From: an uncultured Nioella sp.
GTDB lineage: Bacteria; Pseudomonadota; Alphaproteobacteria; Rhodobacterales; Rhodobacteraceae
DNA length: 64,000 bases
Assembly: GCA_947495575.1 (NCBI GenBank)
Contig: CANLZL010000002.1
Location: 124,001 to 188,000, forward strand
Direction of reading: 5' to 3'
Position numbers and translations under genes: made by a program
The notes under the pieces: generated by a model
Told to the model about the DNA's origin: nothing
The model's database searches: none
The model's input: only the letters and a program-made list of their open reading frames with translations
In this document: positions 36,548 to 45,724 of the stretch, piece by piece
How the letters are laid out: each line of letters opens with the position of its first letter
How positions within the stretch are numbered: position 1 is the first letter of the stretch

Positions 36548-37675
36548 TTAATCGTCGCTTTGCGCATCCGCACGGGATTTACCGGCGACGTCATGTGCAA
36601 GGACCGAAGCCATGACCCCATCCAGATCGCCATCCAGAACACCTGAGGTGTCGGACGTTTCGAACCCTGTGCGTAGGTCTTTGACCATTTGATAGGGCTG
36701 CAGAACATAAGACCGGATCTGATTGCCCCAGCCAGCATCGCCTGCGTTTTCGTGTATCTCATTGGTCAAGGCCGAACGTTTGTCCAACTCAATCTGGTAC
36801 AGGCGCGATTTCAACGCTTTCATCGCGATATCGCGGTTCTGGTGCTGCGATTTTTCGGACGACGTCACGACAATCCCTGTTGGGTTGTGGGTGATCCGAA
36901 CCGCGGAATCCGTCGTGTTGACGTGCTGACCACCTGCGCCGGAGGATCGGTAGGTGTCGATGCGAATATCGGCCGGGTTCACCTCGATCTCTATATTGTC
37001 GTCAACCACCGGGTAGACTTTGACAGACGTGAAAGAGGTGTGGCGTTTGGCAGCGCTGTCAAAAGGTGAAATACGGACCAGACGATGCACGCCCGATTCC
37101 GATTTCAGCCAGCCATAGGCGTTGTGGCCGGAAATCTTGTAGGTCGCGGATTTGATCCCTGCCTCTTCGCCTGCGCTTTCGGCCTGAAGCTCAACATCGT
37201 AGCCCTTTTTCTCGGCCCAACGCACATACATGCGCGCCAGCATCGAGGCCCAATCACAGCTTTCGGTGCCACCAGCGCCAGAGTTGATTTCGAGGAAAGT
37301 GTCATTGCTGTCGGCCTCACCATCCAGCAGTGCCTCGAGTTCTTTTGCGGCGGCCATCACGGCAAGATCGGAAATCGCGGCCTCAGCTTCACCAACGATC
37401 TCTTCATCTTCTTCCATCTCGCCCAACTCGATCAACTCAGCATTGTCGTTCAGGCCGGTTTCAATCGCCTTATAGGTCGCCATCTGATCGACCAGCATCT
37501 GCCGGTCCCGCATCAGTTTTTGTGCCTTTTCCTGATCGTTCCACAGGTCAGGATCTTCAACCATCGCGTTGAATTCTTCCAGCCGGTGCGGGGCGGTTTC
37601 AAGGTCCATTCGCTGACCCAGAAGTTCCAGAGATTTCCGGATTTTTTCAATGTTGGATTGAGTCTCGGCCCGCAT
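36548..37675 (-). CDS. prfB: Peptide chain release factor 2
   Basis: RF2 terminates translation at UGA and UAA codons. The 375-residue protein has the stop-codon recognition motif SPF (in RISPFDSAAKRH) and the catalytic GGQ at residues 248-250 (GAGGQHVNTTDSAVR). The reading frame is continuous: the in-frame UGA and programmed +1 frameshift seen near codon 26 in many bacteria are absent, so this copy lacks that autoregulation. It lies between penicillin-binding protein 1A and a hydrolase, all on the minus strand. Confidence 0.98.
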   Translation of the reverse strand: MRAETQSNIEKIRKSLELLGQRMDLETAPHRLEEFNAMVEDPDLWNDQEKAQKLMRDRQMLVDQMATYKAIETGLNDNAELIELGEMEEDEEIVGEAEAAISDLAVMAAAKELEALLDGEADSNDTFLEINSGAGGTESCDWASMLARMYVRWAEKKGYDVELQAESAGEEAGIKSATYKISGHNAYGWLKSESGVHRLVRISPFDSAAKRHTSFTSVKVYPVVDDNIEIEVNPADIRIDTYRSSGAGGQHVNTTDSAVRITHNPTGIVVTSSEKSQHQNRDIAMKALKSRLYQIELDKRSALTNEIHENAGDAGWGNQIRSYVLQPYQMVKDLRTGFETSDTSGVLDGDLDGVMASVLAHDVAGKSRADAQSDD

Positions 37676-37755
37676 GGGTCAACCTGCCTGTCGTTCGAAT
37701 TGCTTCTTGGGATGTAGACCAGTGGCGGCGGGCCTGCAAGAGAGCCGGAGGGCTG

Positions 37756-40359
37756 TCAGTAAAGCCCGCCGGACGTCAACTGGCCAAAGCCCGTATCGGT
37801 TGGCACGCGCACGGATTCACCGGTGGAGGTGGTTACGGTGCTGCCTTCCTGCACGGCCGGGTCGCCATCGACGATTGTTCCGCCGATCTCACCATCGCCG
37901 AACATCGGCAAGTTTGATCCCATACCAAAGCCGCCATCCACGATGGAAAGCATACCAAAGAAGGGTTCTTCCCCGTCACGGAAATATTCCATAACAATGC
38001 CTTCTCCGCTGGCACTGGGATCAAGGCGTTGGCCAGAAAACCGGTCAATTGGATAGAAATGGCCGCCGGGCGGAACAGAAAACTCGCCGGCACCATATTC
38101 GTCAATCGCTTCCCGCATAAACCGTGCAAAGACAGGGCCACACATTCCACCACCGGATGCGCCACGCCCAAGGGTGCGGGGGTTATCGTAGCCGATATAG
38201 CACCCTGCTACGATGGTATTTGAAAAGCCAACGAACCAGACGTCGCGCGCATCGTTGGTTGTTCCGGTTTTGCCGGCAATCGGAACGCCAAGACCTGCAC
38301 CACCAACACTGCCAGCGGCCGTGCCGCGCTGAACAACGCCGCGCATCATCGAGGTCAACTGATAGGCCGTGATGGCGTCGATCACGCGCTCTCGGTTGGA
38401 CACAATTCGGGGGGCGGCACCAGGATCAAGGCTGGCCAATTCACAATCAGGGCAAATGCGTTGATCATGACGATAAACGGTATTGCCGAACCGATCCTGA
38501 ATGCGGTCCACAAGAGTAGGTTCCACACGCTCACCGCCATTTGCAAACATGGCGTAGGCCGCGACCATGCGGAAAAGCGTAGTCTCCTGAGACCCTAGAG
38601 AATTTGCGAGATATGGCTGCAATTCATCATAAACACCGAACCTTTCCGCATAACGAGCCACCGTTTCCATGCCGACATCTTGCGCAAGGCGAACCGTCAT
38701 CAGGTTCCGCGATTGCTCGATCCCTGTGCGCAAAGGTGCAGGCCCGTAGAACCGGTGCGACGCATTGGTCGGGCGCCAGATCCCCTCGCCCGTATCGACC
38801 TCAATCGGCGCATCAATCACGATGGTGTTGGGGCTATAGCCGGAGTCGAGGGCCGCCGCATAGACAAACGGCTTGAAGGACGAACCCGGTTGGCGCGTGG
38901 CCTGCGTGGCCCGGTTGAACGAACTGTATTGATAGGAAAACCCACCTTGCATCGCTAAAACGCGGCCGGTGTTCACATCCATTGCCATGAACCCGCCCTG
39001 AACGTCGGGAATTTGGCGTAACGTCCAGCGAATAAAGCTGCCATCGCTGTCGCGTGTCATTTCGCGAACATGGATGACATCGCCCACGTCCAGAAGGTCG
39101 CCTGCCTGATTGGCGCGGTCCCCGACATTGCCTTCGGCATCTACCGGTCGGGCCCATGTGACGTCTTCAGGCGCAATCCAATGGCCATCCTCATCGTCTT
39201 CCACGCCCTCGATGCCGATGCGCGCGTGGGTGTCGCCAACCTCAAGCACTACAGCAGCGTACCAGCCTTCGACATCACGGGGGAATGTCACTTCAGCCAA
39301 GAGGTCTCGCCAGCCCTCACCTTCAACAGAGGCCAAAACCTCTGGCTCAATCACGGCCAGCGGTGCGCGCCAGCGCCCCTGATCGCGGTCAAACGCCTCC
39401 AGCGCGCGACGCAGTGCTTGTTCCGCTGCCTGTTGCAGGCTTTCATCCATGGTAGCGCGTACTGTGTAGCCGCCAGAGAAGAACTCTTCCGATCCAAAGT
39501 CACGGCTGACCTGACGTCGAATTTCATCCGTGAAGTAATTGCGCGGCGGTAGTTGCGCGCGGAATGGCTCGATATGGCCGCCCTGCACGGTTTCCAGCGG
39601 CATGGCCTGCGAGGCTTCCATCTCTTCGCGGCTGATATATCCGTTTTCAAACATCTCGCGCAGAACGTAGTTCCGGCGGCTGATCGCGGCATCGTAATGG
39701 CGCACCGGATGCAAAGCCGTACCGCCGGATTGCGGAAGCGCCGCCAAATAGGCCGCCTGATCTGCCCGCAACTCGGACAGGTCTGCATTGAAATATGTTT
39801 GTGCTGCAGCGGCGACCCCAAAGGACCGCAACCCAAGCTCGATCTCGTTGAGATAAAGCTCCATGATCCGCTCTTTGGACAATGTTTGTTCAATCCGCGC
39901 AGCCAGAATGATCTCACGGATCTTACGTTCAATCCGCCGCGACCCGTCCAAAAGGAAGTTTTTCACAACCTGTTGGGTAATCGTTGACGCGCCACGCACA
40001 GACTCACCGCGCGTGCGTACGGCCTCAACCACAGCGGCCACAATCGCGCGGGGGTCATAGCCAGGATGTTCAAAGAAATTGCGGTCTTCTGCGCTGACAA
40101 AGGCCTGCACGACCACGTCAGGGATTTCCTCGTAGGGAGCGTAGATCCGCCGCTCGGCCGCGAATTCATCCATGATCTCGCCTTCGCGGCTGTAGATCCG
40201 ACTGATCGTCGCGGGAGAGTATTGTGCCAACGTTTCATGATCCGGCAGGTCGCGTGTGAACGAAAAGATAACCCCGCCCGCAATCAGAACGCCCATGATC
40301 ATGCCATTGGTGATCAGGCTAAAAATCGCCCCTAAAAAGGATAAGATGAACCGGATCAT
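37756..40359 (-). CDS. mrcA: Penicillin-binding protein 1A
   Basis: This bifunctional enzyme polymerises and cross-links peptidoglycan in the periplasm. From the ATG at 40359 it has 867 residues: a transmembrane anchor (about 10-34), a GT51 transglycosylase domain with catalytic E91 in SAEDRNFFEHPG and GASTITQQVVKN, an inserted OB-like region typical of 1A proteins, and a transpeptidase domain with S493xxK496 (PGSSFKPF), an SRN motif in EQSRNLMTV, and K697TG. A longer start at 40416 would put 19 odd residues before the anchor. It precedes prfB. Confidence 0.97.
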   Translation of the reverse strand: MIRFILSFLGAIFSLITNGMIMGVLIAGGVIFSFTRDLPDHETLAQYSPATISRIYSREGEIMDEFAAERRIYAPYEEIPDVVVQAFVSAEDRNFFEHPGYDPRAIVAAVVEAVRTRGESVRGASTITQQVVKNFLLDGSRRIERKIREIILAARIEQTLSKERIMELYLNEIELGLRSFGVAAAAQTYFNADLSELRADQAAYLAALPQSGGTALHPVRHYDAAISRRNYVLREMFENGYISREEMEASQAMPLETVQGGHIEPFRAQLPPRNYFTDEIRRQVSRDFGSEEFFSGGYTVRATMDESLQQAAEQALRRALEAFDRDQGRWRAPLAVIEPEVLASVEGEGWRDLLAEVTFPRDVEGWYAAVVLEVGDTHARIGIEGVEDDEDGHWIAPEDVTWARPVDAEGNVGDRANQAGDLLDVGDVIHVREMTRDSDGSFIRWTLRQIPDVQGGFMAMDVNTGRVLAMQGGFSYQYSSFNRATQATRQPGSSFKPFVYAAALDSGYSPNTIVIDAPIEVDTGEGIWRPTNASHRFYGPAPLRTGIEQSRNLMTVRLAQDVGMETVARYAERFGVYDELQPYLANSLGSQETTLFRMVAAYAMFANGGERVEPTLVDRIQDRFGNTVYRHDQRICPDCELASLDPGAAPRIVSNRERVIDAITAYQLTSMMRGVVQRGTAAGSVGGAGLGVPIAGKTGTTNDARDVWFVGFSNTIVAGCYIGYDNPRTLGRGASGGGMCGPVFARFMREAIDEYGAGEFSVPPGGHFYPIDRFSGQRLDPSASGEGIVMEYFRDGEEPFFGMLSIVDGGFGMGSNLPMFGDGEIGGTIVDGDPAVQEGSTVTTSTGESVRVPTDTGFGQLTSGGLY

Positions 40360-40470
40360 GTATGCACCGCATTTAAAGAATACTTGAGATATACGCCCGC
40401 AGCGAAGGGGGGTCAAAAGGGAAAGCCTGATTGCGGCGGGAAAACGCCTTTGCCGTAAAAAAATGGATGG

Positions 40471-40899
40471 CTAGGAGGGTTGCTTCGGTGGGATCGAATA
40501 GGTCATTGAAGCGCGGGCAACGGGCACGTTGCTGCCCTCGGAGTGAATCAGGCAATCCCCGACCGACAAACGCTTGCCCAATTTTAGCAACCGTGCCTCG
40601 CAAATCAGGTCGCGATCGGCCACAGGTTTGTTCATGAAATCCATCGAGATGTTTGTGGTCACGGCCAAGGCCTCAGGCCCGATCATCGCCAGCGTCGCAA
40701 AATAGATACTGACATCGGCCAGGCCGAACATGGAGGGGCCGGACACAGTGCCACCAGGGCGCAGGTGTTTTTCCTGTACGATCAGGCGGGCCGTTACTGC
40801 ATTGGTTGCGACAGATTCAACCTTGAAATCACCATGTGCTTGCGGGAACTCAACCTGAATAAAGGCGTTCAGTTCGTCCACCGTCATTACCGGCCCCAT
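40471..40899 (-). CDS. PaaI-type hotdog-fold thioesterase
   Basis: The 142-residue protein fits the PaaI/YbgC-like hotdog family: LRPGGTVSGPSMFGLADVSI over the central helix, then TTNISMDFMNKP and a C-terminal sheet ending ASMTYSIPP. The usual catalytic Asp/Glu in the central helix may be D in GLADVSI. The likely substrate is an acyl-CoA. GGAGG lies seven bases before the ATG. It stands alone between the M32 peptidase gene and the penicillin-binding protein gene. Confidence 0.9.
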   Translation of the reverse strand: MGPVMTVDELNAFIQVEFPQAHGDFKVESVATNAVTARLIVQEKHLRPGGTVSGPSMFGLADVSIYFATLAMIGPEALAVTTNISMDFMNKPVADRDLICEARLLKLGKRLSVGDCLIHSEGSNVPVARASMTYSIPPKQPS

Positions 40900-41028
40900 G
40901 GGTAAACCTCCAGATTCTGCAACCTTTCTGAACCCTCACTCATCGGTGCCGCGATTGGCAAGGTGACATCGAAAAAGACGTCGCGTCGGATGACCCGAAC
41001 GCCCGACTGGTGCCATCAGAGATGGTCG

Positions 41029-42501
41029 TCAAACCCCGTAAATTTCCCCAAATTTTGCCTCAAGGTAATCCAGCAAAGGCCCATCAGAAACGGGCGCACG
41101 CGTGGCTCGTTCGACCAGCGCCCGTGGCCCAAAAAGGCCGCCATGGCGTTGCAGGTTTTCGGCCATCCATCCTGTGGCGGGGGATGGGTCCCCCAGGGCC
41201 AGCGCCGTGTCGACCTCCGGCAGGTCCTGTTTCAGGGTTTTGTAGAGGCAACCAGCATAGACATTGCCCAGGGAATAGGTCGGGAAATAGCCAAAGAGGC
41301 CGACCGACCAATGCACGTCCTGCAACATCCCGTTTGAGGGTTTATCGACCGCACTGCCGAAATCGGCGGTGAACCGGTCGTTCCAGGCAGCCTCCAGGTC
41401 TTGGACATCCAGGTCACCCGAGACCAGGGCGCGCTCCAGATCGAAACGCATCAGGATATGCAGGTTGTAATGCACTTCGTCGGCCTCAGTTCGGATATAG
41501 CCCGAAGAGACGCGATTCATGGAGCGGTAAAGCGCATCTGCATTGGTCAGGTTCATCTCTCCGAACACATCCCGCATGCGGTCAAACAACCAGCCAGCAA
41601 ACGCGCGGCTGCGGCCCATCTGGTTTTCATAGGACCGGCTTTGGCTTTCATGCACGCCCATCGATACGCCCTGCCCTAAAACGGTCAGGCCGTAAGCATC
41701 TTCGATATTCAGCTCATAGCATGCATGTCCAACTTCATGGATTGTCGAATAAAGGCAGCCCATTGGCTCGCTTTCGTCCACCCGGGTCGTGATGCGGACA
41801 TCTTTTCCAGAGCCGGAGCTGAACGGATGCACAGCCTTGTCGATCCGCCCATGATTGAAATCGTAGCCGAACTTGGCCGCAATTTCGTTGGACAGCGCCA
41901 ACTGTTTATCTTCGGGAAAATGCCCCTCAAGTGGCGTTGGGTCTATGCCGCTATCCAGAATACGAGCGCGCAGATCGACCAACCGCGGCCGCATACGCGA
42001 AAACATGGTTTCAATCTCGGCCCCTGAAGTGCCCGGCTCATAATCCTGCAACAGAGCGTCATAGGGATCGGCATCGCCTGCAATGGCTGCTGCCTCTTCC
42101 CGGCGCAAGCGCAGAATTTCAGCCAAAGTTGGCAGGAAAGCAGCAACATCTTCATTGCCGCGGGCCTCGGCCCAGATGCCCTGCCCTTTGGACGTGATCC
42201 GGGCAAGCGCTGTGGCCAGATTGGCGGGCACTTTTGTGGCGCGGGCATATTCGCGGGCGATCAGACGCAAATTGGCGGCTGATACCTCATCGTTGGCCTC
42301 TACTTTGGCCAACCAATCGCCGACACGTGGATCTGTACGACGGGCGTGCAATACAGCCTCAAGCGCGGCCATTTCTTCTGCACGCTGATCCACGGCGCCG
42401 CGCGGCATAACAGTTTCCTGATCCCAACCCAGCCGTCCCATGATTTGGGCCAGCGCCTGCGTCTCTTTCTGGTAGGCCATCAACGCGTTATAGGCTGTCA
42501 T
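41029..42501 (-). CDS. M32-family metallocarboxypeptidase (Taq type)
   Basis: The 490-residue protein matches thermostable carboxypeptidase 1 (family M32), a cytoplasmic zinc enzyme that removes C-terminal residues. The zinc motif HEVGH is at residues 255-259, followed by the family block VSMGVHESQSRSYENQMGRS, and GYIRTEADEVHYNLHI later supplies further active-site residues. Its ATG overlaps the ctaA stop by four bases, so the two are translationally coupled, an odd pairing of peptidase and heme A synthase. Confidence 0.96.
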   Translation of the reverse strand: MTAYNALMAYQKETQALAQIMGRLGWDQETVMPRGAVDQRAEEMAALEAVLHARRTDPRVGDWLAKVEANDEVSAANLRLIAREYARATKVPANLATALARITSKGQGIWAEARGNEDVAAFLPTLAEILRLRREEAAAIAGDADPYDALLQDYEPGTSGAEIETMFSRMRPRLVDLRARILDSGIDPTPLEGHFPEDKQLALSNEIAAKFGYDFNHGRIDKAVHPFSSGSGKDVRITTRVDESEPMGCLYSTIHEVGHACYELNIEDAYGLTVLGQGVSMGVHESQSRSYENQMGRSRAFAGWLFDRMRDVFGEMNLTNADALYRSMNRVSSGYIRTEADEVHYNLHILMRFDLERALVSGDLDVQDLEAAWNDRFTADFGSAVDKPSNGMLQDVHWSVGLFGYFPTYSLGNVYAGCLYKTLKQDLPEVDTALALGDPSPATGWMAENLQRHGGLFGPRALVERATRAPVSDGPLLDYLEAKFGEIYGV

Positions 42502-43640
42502 GATTTTGCTCCCCGGACAGATTGCATAGGCGGGTACATCGCCGTGAACCGCGCCCGCAGGATCAGAGTGATCGTGATAACTGCGCCCAATTGGTGGATC
42601 AGGGCCAATGGCAAGGGCGAGGAATGCATGACCGTCACGATGCCAAGGATTGCTTGAACAAAGACCATGGCCGAAGCCGCGATTAATGCGCCCTTGGCTG
42701 CCCGGTTAGCGGCACGACGCGCCACGATAATGGAAATCACGGCAATCAGAACCAGCACATAGCCAAGGATACGGTGAATGAATTGCACTGTCCCGTCATT
42801 CTCAAACAGATTTCGCCAATTCGGGTCTAAGATCCACATATCCGGCGGGAAAAACCCGCCCGCCATGAGCGGCCAATCGGGGAAGTTTCGTCCGGCATCG
42901 ATACCCGCCACCAAGGCCCCCACAATGATCTGCAGGAAGCCAAGATGCAGCAGCTCGGTTGCCATCCGTTTCAGGGATTTATCGGTATTTCGCCGTGCCT
43001 GAAGCAATTCGGCCTCGTCACGGGACAAGCGCAGCACAAACCATGCAATGACCGACAGGATCAGGAAGGCCAAGCCAAGATGTACGGCCAAACGGTACGA
43101 GGCAACATCGAGCATCCCCTCCTGAAGGCCGGAATGCACCATCCACCAGCCAATTGCGCCCTGTGCGCCGCCTAGTGCCCCAAGCAACAGGAAGCGCCCG
43201 GTCCAGCCGCGCGGCATCCGAGAGGTGGCCAGCATCGCGACAAATCCAACCGCCCAGACCAGCCCGACAAACCGGCCAAGCTGACGATGCCCCCATTCCC
43301 ACCAGAAGATGGTTTTGAACTCCTCCAACGTCATAGCGCTGTTTTGCAGCTGAAATTCCGAGGTTTCCTGGTAGGCCGCAAATTCAGAATGCCAATCTGC
43401 CTCATTCATCGGCGGCAAGGCACCGGAAATCGGCGCCCATTCCGTGATCGACAACCCGCTATCGGTCAACCGCGTCAAGCCGCCTACGGCAATCATCAGA
43501 ACCACCAAGGCAAAAAGGATCATCAGCCAGATGCGGGCAAAGCCCCGGCCCCGTCCACGTCCTTCGCTGACCCGCCCCGGCGTTGCCGCCGGTTTCTGGG
43601 TTTCGCTGACCTCTTCAAAAATGCTGCGCTTATTGCTCAT
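42498..43640 (-). CDS. ctaA: Heme A synthase (COX15/CtaA)
   Basis: CtaA hydroxylates the C8 methyl of heme O to make heme A for aa3-type cytochrome oxidase. The 380-residue protein has eight transmembrane helices and the family blocks GGLTRLTDSGLSITEWAPI, EFKTIFWWEWGHRQLGR with a heme-ligand His, and LAVHLGLAFLI and FIHRILGYVLV with further His residues. It is the longer proteobacterial type. No cox genes are adjacent; the next gene in the operon is the M32 peptidase. Confidence 0.98.
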   Translation of the reverse strand: MSNKRSIFEEVSETQKPAATPGRVSEGRGRGRGFARIWLMILFALVVLMIAVGGLTRLTDSGLSITEWAPISGALPPMNEADWHSEFAAYQETSEFQLQNSAMTLEEFKTIFWWEWGHRQLGRFVGLVWAVGFVAMLATSRMPRGWTGRFLLLGALGGAQGAIGWWMVHSGLQEGMLDVASYRLAVHLGLAFLILSVIAWFVLRLSRDEAELLQARRNTDKSLKRMATELLHLGFLQIIVGALVAGIDAGRNFPDWPLMAGGFFPPDMWILDPNWRNLFENDGTVQFIHRILGYVLVLIAVISIIVARRAANRAAKGALIAASAMVFVQAILGIVTVMHSSPLPLALIHQLGAVITITLILRARFTAMYPPMQSVRGAKS

Positions 43641-43708
43641 GCCGCCGGGCCTCCGTTCTTGCGCCAGAGGTAGCGGGATGGCCGGGCGGGTTCAAGCGCC
43701 CCGCGCTC

Positions 43709-44125
43709 TCAGACCGCAGCGACGGACGTATTCCGTCCCAAAATAAACCAGACTGCGGTCGCCAAGACCAAAACGTTGAGGGACGCAAACCCAAACTCCA
43801 ACACCAGGAAACTGGCCCGATCCGAGATTTGATATTTTGCAGCCGTGGCAATGGTATTGACGAAATGAGCGCCCCAAACCGTGCCCAAAATCAGCACAGC
43901 ACGGGCCCAACTCGGCTCTCCCTGCGGATAGACCCAGGCAAAAACTGTCAGATGAACGACAGCGTTAACTGCAATAGCGGCAAACCCGAGCGGAAAAATG
44001 GGGTTTTCTATCAATATGTCACCCGCAACGGACGCGTAATTCCCTTTAAACAGAACGAGGTTCCACAAAACCCCCATGACAAGCGACAAGACGAAAAAGA
44101 CGATAAATGCGATGGCCTGAAACAT
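43709..44125 (-). CDS. Small four-helix membrane protein, unknown function
   Basis: The 138-residue product has four hydrophobic segments and few charged residues. GGGAGG before the ATG at 44125 (MFQAIAFIV) supports that start; an in-frame start at 44164 adds 13 polar residues. I do not recognise the family. It stands alone upstream of ctaA. A perfect 11-base inverted repeat 56 bases upstream suggests that the gene is regulated. Confidence 0.78.
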   Translation of the reverse strand: MFQAIAFIVFFVLSLVMGVLWNLVLFKGNYASVAGDILIENPIFPLGFAAIAVNAVVHLTVFAWVYPQGEPSWARAVLILGTVWGAHFVNTIATAAKYQISDRASFLVLEFGFASLNVLVLATAVWFILGRNTSVAAV

Positions 44126-44180
44126 GCGGCACCTCCCGATTGTGATTCTACTTTTATTTTGCAAGTGAATAGCTGAAGCG

Positions 44181-44209
44181 AATTACACTTGCAATTCACA
44201 AGTGTAATT
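44181..44209. promoter_or_regulatory. Long perfect inverted repeat, probable operator
   Basis: AATTACACTTG and CAAGTGTAATT form perfect 11-base arms around a 7-base spacer. A related half-site, GCAAGTGAATA, lies at 44161-44171. The position, upstream of the small membrane protein gene and downstream of trmJ, and the A/T-rich surroundings suggest a dimeric repressor site rather than a terminator. The regulator is not identified. Confidence 0.6.
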
Positions 44210-44250
44210 TTCTTATCAGAAGGGATCGTGTCGGAGATACTCAGAACGCC

Positions 44251-44994
44251 TCAGCCGCGCTCTTTCCACCGTACCATCTGGCGCATAACACCGTGCATGG
44301 TCTGAACGTCTGCGCGTGTCAAAGGCAAACGAGACCACAGGTTTCTCAGGTTCAGCTTCATTCCCTCGGCCTTTGTTTCAGGAAAGAAGAACTGAGCTTC
44401 ATCCAGACGCTCTTCGAAATGATCGCCCAGTTTTTCGATCTCAAGCGCACTGGCAAATTCGGTCTTGGCCATTTCCATGACTTCTGGTGGGGTTTCTACG
44501 GTCGCACGCCGCCATTCATAAGCGGTCAGCAATACACATTGCCCAAGGTTCAGCGACGGAAACTCGGGATTAACCGGGACCGAGATGATCGCGTTAGCCT
44601 GAACGATATCTTCATTTTCCAATCCGGCACGTTCTGGTCCAAACAGTACACCCACTTTGCCCCCCTCGGCATGGATGGCGCGGGCCTGCTCCATCGCACG
44701 TTCTGGCGTCACAATGGGCTTGGTCAGGCCACGCTGGCGCGCAGTTGTTGCAAACACGTAGGTGCAATCCTGGATGGCCTCTTGAACCGAACCGACAAGC
44801 CCTGCGTGATCCAGCAATCGCCCTGCCCCGCTGGCCAAGGCAACGGCACGCTCATTGGGCCACCCGTCACGCGGATCAACAACGCGCATGTGATGCAGGC
44901 CGAAATTCCACATAGCACGTGCGGCCGCGCCAATATTCTCGCCCATTTGTGGACGTACAAGGATGAAAGCGGGCTGGGGGCTGGATTGGGTCAT
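44251..44994 (-). CDS. trmJ: tRNA (cytidine/uridine-2'-O-)-methyltransferase TrmJ
   Basis: TrmJ is a SPOUT-class enzyme that 2'-O-methylates tRNA position 32. The 247-residue protein has the family's motif 1 (PQMGENIGAAARAMWNFG), motif 2 (VLFGPERAGLENED) and motif 3 (FPSLNLGQCVLLTAYE), which form the SAM-binding knot. The ATG at 44994 has GAGG eight bases upstream; a start at 45024 adds ten residues without such a signal. It is divergent from the ThiE-like gene. Confidence 0.95.
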   Translation of the reverse strand: MTQSSPQPAFILVRPQMGENIGAAARAMWNFGLHHMRVVDPRDGWPNERAVALASGAGRLLDHAGLVGSVQEAIQDCTYVFATTARQRGLTKPIVTPERAMEQARAIHAEGGKVGVLFGPERAGLENEDIVQANAIISVPVNPEFPSLNLGQCVLLTAYEWRRATVETPPEVMEMAKTEFASALEIEKLGDHFEERLDEAQFFFPETKAEGMKLNLRNLWSRLPLTRADVQTMHGVMRQMVRWKERG

Positions 44995-45097
44995 GGGCGC
45001 CTCGTAATTGCGGGCGGGCTGCATTGCAAGCGCCCCATTGCCGGGGCCTCGTTCTGGCGCTATCAGGCAGAGGAACGTTGAAGAGGAAGGACAGGAT

Positions 45098-45724
45098 ATG
45101 GCCCAGGACGCGCCCGAACAGCCGCAGATTTATCTCGTGACCCCACCTGCCTTTGAGATTGACGATTTTGGGCCTCGCTTGGCCGCTGTCCTGGATGCGG
45201 TCGATATTGCTTGCGTCCGGCTGGCTCATGCCTCCTCACAGGAAGATGACGTGGCCCGCGCGGCGGACGCATTGCGCCTGTTCGCACATGAACGCGATGT
45301 TCCAATTGTTATTGAGCGTCATATTGGGTTGGTCGAACGGCTTGGGTTGGACGGTGTCCACCTGACTGACGCCGCGCGGTCAGTGCGCAAAACCCGCAAG
45401 GATCTTGGGGCTGACCCGATTGTTGGCGCATTTTGCGGTGCCTCCTCTCATGAGGGAATGACCGCTGGCGAGGTGGGGGCCGACTATGTCTCGTTCGGGC
45501 CGGTTGGCGATAGCGTACTGGGCGATGGCACCAAGGCCGAACATGATTTGTTTGCATGGTGGTCTCAGATGATCGAACTGCCGGTTGTGGCCGAAGGGGC
45601 GCTGACGGCGGCCTTGATCGAACAGCTGGCACCGGTCACGGATTTCTTTGCAGTGGGCGAAGAAATCTGGCGTGAAGACGATGCCCTGACGGCACTTAAA
45701 GATCTGACTGCGCCACTTCGTTAA
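45098..45724 (+). CDS. thiE: Thiamine phosphate synthase (ThiE-like)
   Basis: ThiE joins the pyrimidine pyrophosphate and thiazole phosphate halves of thiamine. The 208-residue TIM-barrel protein shows a family-like layout: IYLVTPP at strand one, VERLGLDGVHLTDAARSVR, GADYVSFGPVGDS and a VVAEGALTAA stretch near the end. Several canonical ThiE residues are changed, so a TenI-like or divergent member is possible. AGGA lies before the ATG at 45098. No other thiamine gene or TPP riboswitch is nearby. Its last 29 bases overlap the convergent olsA gene. Confidence 0.75.
   Translation: MAQDAPEQPQIYLVTPPAFEIDDFGPRLAAVLDAVDIACVRLAHASSQEDDVARAADALRLFAHERDVPIVIERHIGLVERLGLDGVHLTDAARSVRKTRKDLGADPIVGAFCGASSHEGMTAGEVGADYVSFGPVGDSVLGDGTKAEHDLFAWWSQMIELPVVAEGALTAALIEQLAPVTDFFAVGEEIWREDDALTALKDLTAPLR

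Noticed and set aside
37570-37675. A programmed +1 frameshift in prfB
   Set aside because: The frame is continuous from the ATG with no internal UGA, so no frameshift is needed.
45025-45097. A TPP riboswitch before the ThiE-like gene
   Set aside because: The leader is too short, and I found no thi-box core such as the CUGAGA element.
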